Part shown: positions 58,386 through 64,000 of the stretch, in pieces
Numbering within the stretch: the first letter of the stretch is position 1
Layout of the letters: each line of letters starts with the position of its first letter
NCBI GenBank assembly: GCA_001724855.1
Contig: MEED01000012.1
Span: forward strand, 62,001-126,000
Reading direction: 5' to 3'
Origin: Lautropia sp. SCN 69-89
GTDB lineage: Bacteria; Pseudomonadota; Gammaproteobacteria; Burkholderiales; Burkholderiaceae_E
DNA: 64,000 bases
Translations under genes and position numbers: made by a program
Notes under the pieces: generated by a model
The model's input: the letters and a program-made list of their open reading frames with translations, nothing else
Told to the model about the DNA's origin: nothing
Database searches by the model: none

Positions 58386-59273
58386 ATGCAGGGATGGAGC
58401 GATTTCGCGCAGATGCTGGTCGGCGGCACGGCGATCGGCTGCATCTATGCCATCGTCGCCCTGGGCTTCGTGCTGATCTACAAGGCCAGCGAGATCATCA
58501 ACTTCGCCCAAGGCGATCTGATGATGCTGGGCGCCTTCCTCGGCTACACCTTCGTCGGTGTGCTCGGCATGCCGTTCGTCGCCGGGCTTGCACTCGCCGT
58601 GGTGTGCATGGCACTGGTCGGCGCGGTGCTCGACCGGGTCGTGCTGCGCCCGATGGTCGGCCAGCCGGTGTTTGCGATCGTGATCATCACCATCGGCATC
58701 GGCTTCCTGATCCGCTCCGTGGTGACGATCGCGCCCGGATGGGGCACCGAGACCCGGTCGATCGCCACGCCGTATTCGCGCGGAGTCGCGGCGCTGGGCA
58801 GCGTCGTGATCGGCAACGAGTACCTCGCGATCATCGCTGCGACAGTGACACTGGTGCTCGTACTTTACGGGTTCTTCCGCTTCACGACGCTCGGCATCGC
58901 CATGCAGGCGACCTCGCAGAACCAGCTTGCCGCCTATCACGTCGGCATTCCGGTCAAGGCTATCCTGTCGCGGATCTGGGCCATCAGCGCCGCCGCGGCG
59001 GCGCTGGCCGGCGTGCTGCTGGCGCCGGTGACCTTCGTGCACGTGAACATGGGCTTCATCGGGCTGAAGGCGTTCCCGGCCGCCGTGCTGGGCGGCTTCG
59101 GTTCGGTCCCGGGCGCGATCGTCGGCGGCCTCGTCGTCGGCATTGTCGAGGCGCTGGCGGGCTTCTACCTTCCGGAGGGCTTCAAGAACGTCGCCGCCTA
59201 CGTGCTGCTGCTGCTGGTCCTGGCGGTGCGCCCGCAAGGGCTGTTCGGGCAGAGCGTCATGAAGAAGGTCTGA
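58386..59273 (+). CDS. livH: branched-chain amino acid-type ABC permease LivH
   Basis: 295 aa inner-membrane permease with multiple helices. Family blocks: GCIYAIVALGFVLIYKASEI, INFAQGDLMMLGAF, GIGFLIRS, and GFIGLKAFPAAVLGGFGSV near the C-terminus. First gene of livHMGF plus ligase plus livK. The clustering with acyl-CoA ligases suggests an organic or aromatic acid as substrate (inference), although Leu/Ile/Val-type is the formal class. Confidence 0.94.
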   Translation: MQGWSDFAQMLVGGTAIGCIYAIVALGFVLIYKASEIINFAQGDLMMLGAFLGYTFVGVLGMPFVAGLALAVVCMALVGAVLDRVVLRPMVGQPVFAIVIITIGIGFLIRSVVTIAPGWGTETRSIATPYSRGVAALGSVVIGNEYLAIIAATVTLVLVLYGFFRFTTLGIAMQATSQNQLAAYHVGIPVKAILSRIWAISAAAAALAGVLLAPVTFVHVNMGFIGLKAFPAAVLGGFGSVPGAIVGGLVVGIVEALAGFYLPEGFKNVAAYVLLLLVLAVRPQGLFGQSVMKKV

Positions 59274-59277
59274 GTCG

Positions 59278-60354
59278 ATGCACGTGCCGATGAGGACCAG
59301 CTACGAGCAGGACATCCGCCTGTTCGATGATCGCGCGTCGGTGGTCTCGTACGCGCTGCTGGCCGCCGCGGCACTTCTGGCGCCGGCGCTACTGGGCGAG
59401 TACGTGCTCTCGCAGCTGAGCTTCGCCGCCATCTACGCCATCGCCGGCATCGGGATGATGCTGCTGATCGGCCACGCCGGGCAGATCTCGCTCGGCCACG
59501 CGGCGTTCCTCGCCGTCGGCGCCTACACCGAGGCGATCCTGCGCGCCAGGGGACTGCCGTTCGTGCTCACGCTGCCGGCGGCCGGCGCGATGGCCGGCGC
59601 GCTGAGCGTGGCGCTGGCGCTGCTGACGGCGCGGCTGGCCGGCATCTACCTTGCGATCGGCACGCTCGCCTTCGCGTTCATCGTCGAGGAGGTACTGACG
59701 CGCTGGGAGACGCTCACCCGAGGCAGCCTCGGGATGGCGGTCGAGGGCATCGCGCTCGGGCCGCTGGCCCTCGATGCGGAATGGCAGTTCTATTACGTCT
59801 GCCTCGTCGTGCTGGCCGCCGTGCTGCTGGGCGCGGCCAACCTGCTGCGCTCGCGCAGCGGCCGCGCGTTCACCGCGATCCGCGACAGCGAGGTCTCGGC
59901 ACGCAGCCTGGGCGTGAACCTCGCACTGTACAAGGCCGCCGTGCTGGCCGCGAGCGCCGCGCTCACGGGCCTGGCCGGCGCGCTGTATGCGCACAAGATC
60001 CAGTTCATCACGCCCGACCAGTTCACCATCATGATCTCGGTCGAGCTGCTCGTGCTGGTCGTGGTCGGCGGCCTGGGCTCGCTGCACGGTGCGGTGCTGG
60101 GCGCGGCCTTCGTCGTCATGCTGCCGCAGCTCATCATCGTGGTGCGCGATGCGCTGGCGATCAACTCCGCATACCAGACCGGGCTGGACGCCGGCGCCTA
60201 CGGGCTGCTGCTGGTGTTGTTCACGCTGTTCGAGCCGCAGGGACTGTACGGGCGCTGGGTCAAGGTGAAGGCCTACCTGGACCTGTTCCCCTTCTATCGC
60301 AAGGCGAGCTTCCGCCGCCAGCGCCTGTACCACAGATCGGAGCAGCTGCGGTGA
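59278..60354 (+). CDS. livM: branched-chain amino acid-type ABC permease LivM
   Basis: 358 aa. Multiple helices with IYAIAGIGMMLLIGHAGQ, ISLGHAAFLAVGAYTEAILR, FTAIRDSEVSARSLGVNLAL and VVVGGLGSLHGAVLGAAFV. About 35 extra C-terminal residues (FYRKASFRRQRLYHRSEQLR) are basic. ATG at 59278 (or 59290), 4 bp after livH; its TGA overlaps the livG start (GTGA). Confidence 0.94.
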   Translation: MHVPMRTSYEQDIRLFDDRASVVSYALLAAAALLAPALLGEYVLSQLSFAAIYAIAGIGMMLLIGHAGQISLGHAAFLAVGAYTEAILRARGLPFVLTLPAAGAMAGALSVALALLTARLAGIYLAIGTLAFAFIVEEVLTRWETLTRGSLGMAVEGIALGPLALDAEWQFYYVCLVVLAAVLLGAANLLRSRSGRAFTAIRDSEVSARSLGVNLALYKAAVLAASAALTGLAGALYAHKIQFITPDQFTIMISVELLVLVVVGGLGSLHGAVLGAAFVVMLPQLIIVVRDALAINSAYQTGLDAGAYGLLLVLFTLFEPQGLYGRWVKVKAYLDLFPFYRKASFRRQRLYHRSEQLR

Positions 60355-61109
60355 GCCTGCTCGAGATCCGCAACCTCGGGCGCAGGTTCGGAGGCATCGA
60401 GGCCTTGCGCGACGTGAGCTTCGCGGTCGAGGAAGGCGAGATCTTCTCAATCATCGGCCCGAACGGGGCGGGCAAGACGACGCTGTTCAACCTGGTGAGC
60501 CGCGTCTACGACGCCGACCGGGGCGAGGTTCTGCTCGCCGGCCTCGACATTGCGCGCGTCGCGCCGCATCGCGTGGCCGCGCTCGGCATCGCGCGCACGT
60601 TCCAGAACATCGAGTTGTTCGAACGCTCGACGGTGCTCGCCAACCTGCTGGTCGGGCGCCACTGCCGCGGCCGCGCGGCGCCGCTGGCCGAGCTTTTCTT
60701 CACGCCGGCCAACCGCAAGGCCGAGATCGCGCACCGGGACAAGGTCGAGGAAATCATCGACCTGCTCGACCTGCAGGCGCACCGCGACGCGCCGGTCGGC
60801 TCGCTCGCCTACGGCATCCGCAAGGTCGTGGAGATCGGCCGCGCGCTGGCCGCCGAGCCGCGCGTCCTGCTTCTCGACGAGCCGTCGTCGGGACTCAATC
60901 CCGAGGAGACCGAAGACATGTCGTTCTGGATCCGCGACATCCGCGATGACTTCGGCATCACCGTGTTGCTGATCGAACACGACATGCGCCTGGTTGACGT
61001 CGTCTCCGACCGCGCGATGGCGATGGACCGCGGCGCCGTGATCGCGACCGGATCGCCGCAGCAGATCATGGCCGATTCGCGCGTGGTCGAGGCCTATCTT
61101 GGGGACTGA
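60351..61109 (+). CDS. livG: ABC transporter ATPase LivG
   Basis: 252 aa. Walker A GPNGAGKTTLFNLVS, IARTFQNIELFERSTV, signature replaced by GSLAYGIRKVVEIGRAL as usual in LivG, Walker B RVLLLDEPSSGLNPEE, and LLIEHDMRLVDVVSDR. GTG start at 60351 overlapping livM by 4 bp. Forms the ATPase dimer with LivF. Confidence 0.95.
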   Translation: MSLLEIRNLGRRFGGIEALRDVSFAVEEGEIFSIIGPNGAGKTTLFNLVSRVYDADRGEVLLAGLDIARVAPHRVAALGIARTFQNIELFERSTVLANLLVGRHCRGRAAPLAELFFTPANRKAEIAHRDKVEEIIDLLDLQAHRDAPVGSLAYGIRKVVEIGRALAAEPRVLLLDEPSSGLNPEETEDMSFWIRDIRDDFGITVLLIEHDMRLVDVVSDRAMAMDRGAVIATGSPQQIMADSRVVEAYLGD

Positions 61110-61110
61110 C

Positions 61111-61874
<764 letters not shown>

Positions 61875-61884
<10 letters not shown>

Positions 61885-63809
61885 GGCCGACCGACACGCC
61901 CGACGCCGACTGGGTGCGCCATGGCCGCGGCCAGGAGATCGAGCCAGGACCGACGACGACGCTGGCCGCAGCCTTCCTGACCGCCGTCGAGCTGCGCGGC
62001 GAGCGCGTCGCGCTGCGGCACAAGTCGCGCGGGCTTTGGCGTCCGATCACCTGGGCCGAATACGGTCAACAGGTGCGGCGTATCGCGCTGGCGCTGATGG
62101 CCTCGGGCCTGGCACCCGGCGACCGCGCCTGCATTCTCGGCGAGACCTGCCCCGAGTGGTTCTTCGTCGATCACGCCATCATCACCTCGGGAGCGATCTC
62201 GGTCGGCATCTACGCCACCAATGCCCCCGAGCAGGTGGCCCACGTGCTCGACGACTGCGGCGCACGCGTGCTGTTCGTCGAGAACGAGGAGCAGCTCGAC
62301 AAAGTCCTGCAGGTGCGCGAAAGGGTGCCGGCACTCGGGCGCATCGTGGTCTTCGACATGGAGGGGCTGCGCGGCTTCGACGATCCGATGGTGACGAGCC
62401 TGGCCGCCTTTGCCGAACAGGGCGCGGCCGCGTCTGCGGTGCAGGCCGAGCAATGGCGCGCACGCGCCGCGGCAGTGGCGCCCGGGGATACCGCGATCCT
62501 GATCTACACCTCGGGCACTACCGGGCCGCCCAAGGGCGCGATGATCAGCCACGCCAACCTGGTGTTCCAGGCCGCTGCGCTGCACGCGGTCATGCCGTTC
62601 GGGCCGGCCGACGAGATCCTGTCCTTCCTGCCGCTCAGCCACATCGCCGAGCGGCTGCTCAGCGCGCTGCGTCCGGTCTTCCACGGCGCTATCGTCAACA
62701 TCGTCGAGAATCGGGATACCGCGCCGCAGAACATCCGCGAGATCTCGCCCACCGTGTTTTTCGCCGTGCCGCGGCTGTGGGAGAAGTTCCATTCGCGGGC
62801 CGTGATCGCCGCGCGCGACGGCACGGCGTTCGAGCGGCTGGCCTTCGGGCTTGCGTTCGACGCGGCCAACCGGGTGCTCGCGCTGCGCGCGGCGGGCGAG
62901 CGCGTGCCGTTGTGGCTCGAGCTCGCGTGGCGGCTCGCCGACCGCACCGTCCTGCACCGCACGCGCAAGCTCATCGGCATGGAGCGCGCACGCTACGTCA
63001 CCACGGGCGCCGCGCCGATCGCCCCCGAACTGATCAGATGGTACCTGGCGCTCGGCCTGGACATGATGCAGGCCTACGGCATGACCGAGACCGCAGGTGT
63101 CGCCTCGCTGCCGCCGCCGGGCGTACGCCGGCACGGCAGCGTCGGCGTGGCGCTGCCGGGCACCGAGATCCGGCTGTCGGAGGCCGGCGAGATCCTCGTG
63201 CGCGGTCCGCATGTCTTTGGTGGCTACTGGAACAACCCGGCCAGGACCGCCGAGGTAATGGTCGACGGCTGGCTGCACACCGGCGACATCGGCACGATGG
63301 ACGAGGACGGGTTCATCCGCGTCGTCGACCGCCTCAAGGACATCATCATCACCTCGGGCGGCAAGAACGTGGCGCCGTCCGAGATCGAGAACGAGCTCAA
63401 GTTCAGTCCCTACATCGCCGACGCGGTAGTGATCGGCGAAGCGCAGCCGTACCTTACGGCATTGGTGATGATCGACTACGAGAACGTCGCCCGCTACGCG
63501 CAGGACCACGCAATTCCGTTCACCGACTACGCGAGCCTGTGCGCTCACGAGGGCATCCAGGCCCTCGTCGCCGCCGAGGTCGAAGCGGTCAATGACCGCT
63601 TCGCGCGCGTCGAGCAGATCAAGGCCTTTCGCGTGATCGACGTGCAGTTGACCACCGAGGACGAGGAATTCACACCCACGCTGAAGCTCAAGCGCAATGT
63701 CGTCGCGCGCCGCCACAAGGCGCTGATCGACGCCATGTACCGGAGCGGGCGGGAAGCGGGTGCGATGGGCGGCGCGCGTGCACCTGGCGCCTTGGTGGAG
63801 GAGCGATGA
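61875..63809 (+). CDS. long-chain-type acyl-CoA synthetase within the liv operon
   Basis: 644 aa AMP-forming synthetase. TAILIYTSGTTGPPKGAMIS (A3), LPLSHIAERLLSALRPV, VPRLWEKFH, MMQAYGMTETAGVASLPPPG (A5), DGWLHTGDIGTMDEDGFIRV, DRLKDIIITSGGKNVAPSEI. The final TPTLKLKRNVVARRH carries the A10 lysine region. The architecture is of the FAA/FadD15 long-chain type. GTG at 61875 overlaps livF. Its place between livF and livK suggests it activates the acid brought in by the transporter. Confidence 0.93.
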
Positions 63810-64000
63810 GCAAGAAGGAGCGATCGATGAAACTGGCGGAATTCGTGACGGCGGCGTGCGGCGCCTTGATGGCACTGTTGTCGCTGGGGGCCGCGCAGGC
63901 CCAGACCCAGGGCGTAAGCGATACCGAGATCGTGCTCGGTACCGACCTCGACCTCAGCGGTCCGATCAACTTCTGGGGTCTGCCGGCGAAGAACGGCATG
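63806..64000 (+). CDS. livK: ABC transporter substrate-binding protein LivK-like (cut by window edge)
   Basis: The first 65 codons only. ATG at 63806 overlaps the ligase stop (ATGA) behind GGAGGAG; a second ATG at 63827 also has AAGGAG upstream. A signal peptide ends near AQAQ (about residue 36). The mature start, GVSDTEIVLGTDLDLSGPIN, is the typical first strand of Leu/Ile/Val-binding (Peripla_BP_6) proteins. It completes the liv transporter. Confidence 0.9.
   Translation, partial: MSKKERSMKLAEFVTAACGALMALLSLGAAQAQTQGVSDTEIVLGTDLDLSGPINFWGLPAKNGM

Overview
The window reads as a chromosomal segment of a GC-rich betaproteobacterium, most likely of the Burkholderiales. The signs are the rpsU-yqeY-dnaG-rpoD block, an RpoD with a long Lys/Ala-rich N-terminal extension, the divergent tsaE/queG pair, a class I-like PHA synthase with phasin, a cytochrome cd1 nitrite reductase, and many GTG/TTG starts. 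The assignment rests on gene content; no taxonomic marker was searched. No CRISPR array, prophage, complete insertion sequence or replication origin was seen.

Left part (1-25.6 kb). amiC (cut by the window edge) and tsaE face queG. Next comes a denitrification patch: a Dnr-like Crp/Fnr regulator, then nirS-nirM and a d1-propeller gene on the minus strand, divergent from a TonB receptor with one FNR-type box in between. A CHI-like periplasmic protein, xerD, a pirin, and azoR facing a LysR regulator follow. The regulator runs into gor and then a complete Mrp-type cation/proton antiporter operon (fused mrpA/B, then C, D, E, F, G), with almost every junction overlapping. panE, ybaK, plsY, tsaD and a membrane diguanylate cyclase close this part.

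Middle (25.8-37 kb). A BaiN/YhiN-like flavoprotein, a second membrane GGDEF protein, a Lon-like AAA+ ATPase, the rpsU-yqeY-dnaG-rpoD block with visible promoters and a terminator, two small membrane proteins (DUF2189-like, DUF2788-like) and an EamA transporter.

A short scarred interval (37.0-38.9 kb) holds a decayed vapBC pair, a tRNA with CAU anticodon (probably Ile2), an IS3-type orfA remnant, a glycine-zipper gene lacking its usual N-terminus, and an XRE regulator.

Accessory block (38.9-55.6 kb). One long minus-strand unit encodes a TetR regulator, HlyD adaptor, double-ATPase ABC protein, two ABC-2 permeases, an outer-membrane factor, a beta-CASP metallo-beta-lactamase-fold protein, an LpxR-type lipid A deacylase and a c'-type cytochrome. 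It faces phaC-phasin-phaB-like. The divergent promoters carry two exact inverted copies of a 20-bp operator, each placed on a -10 element, so the TetR protein probably ties an exporter/envelope operon to PHA storage. Downstream lie a PhaB-like reductase with an internal deletion, an SDR tail fragment, a large lipoprotein esterase and a decayed glmM fragment.

Right end (55.6-64 kb). An acyl-CoA ligase and a quinone-oxidoreductase-like protein face a livHMGF operon with its own acyl-CoA ligase and a substrate-binding protein cut by the window edge. This looks like uptake and CoA activation of an organic acid.
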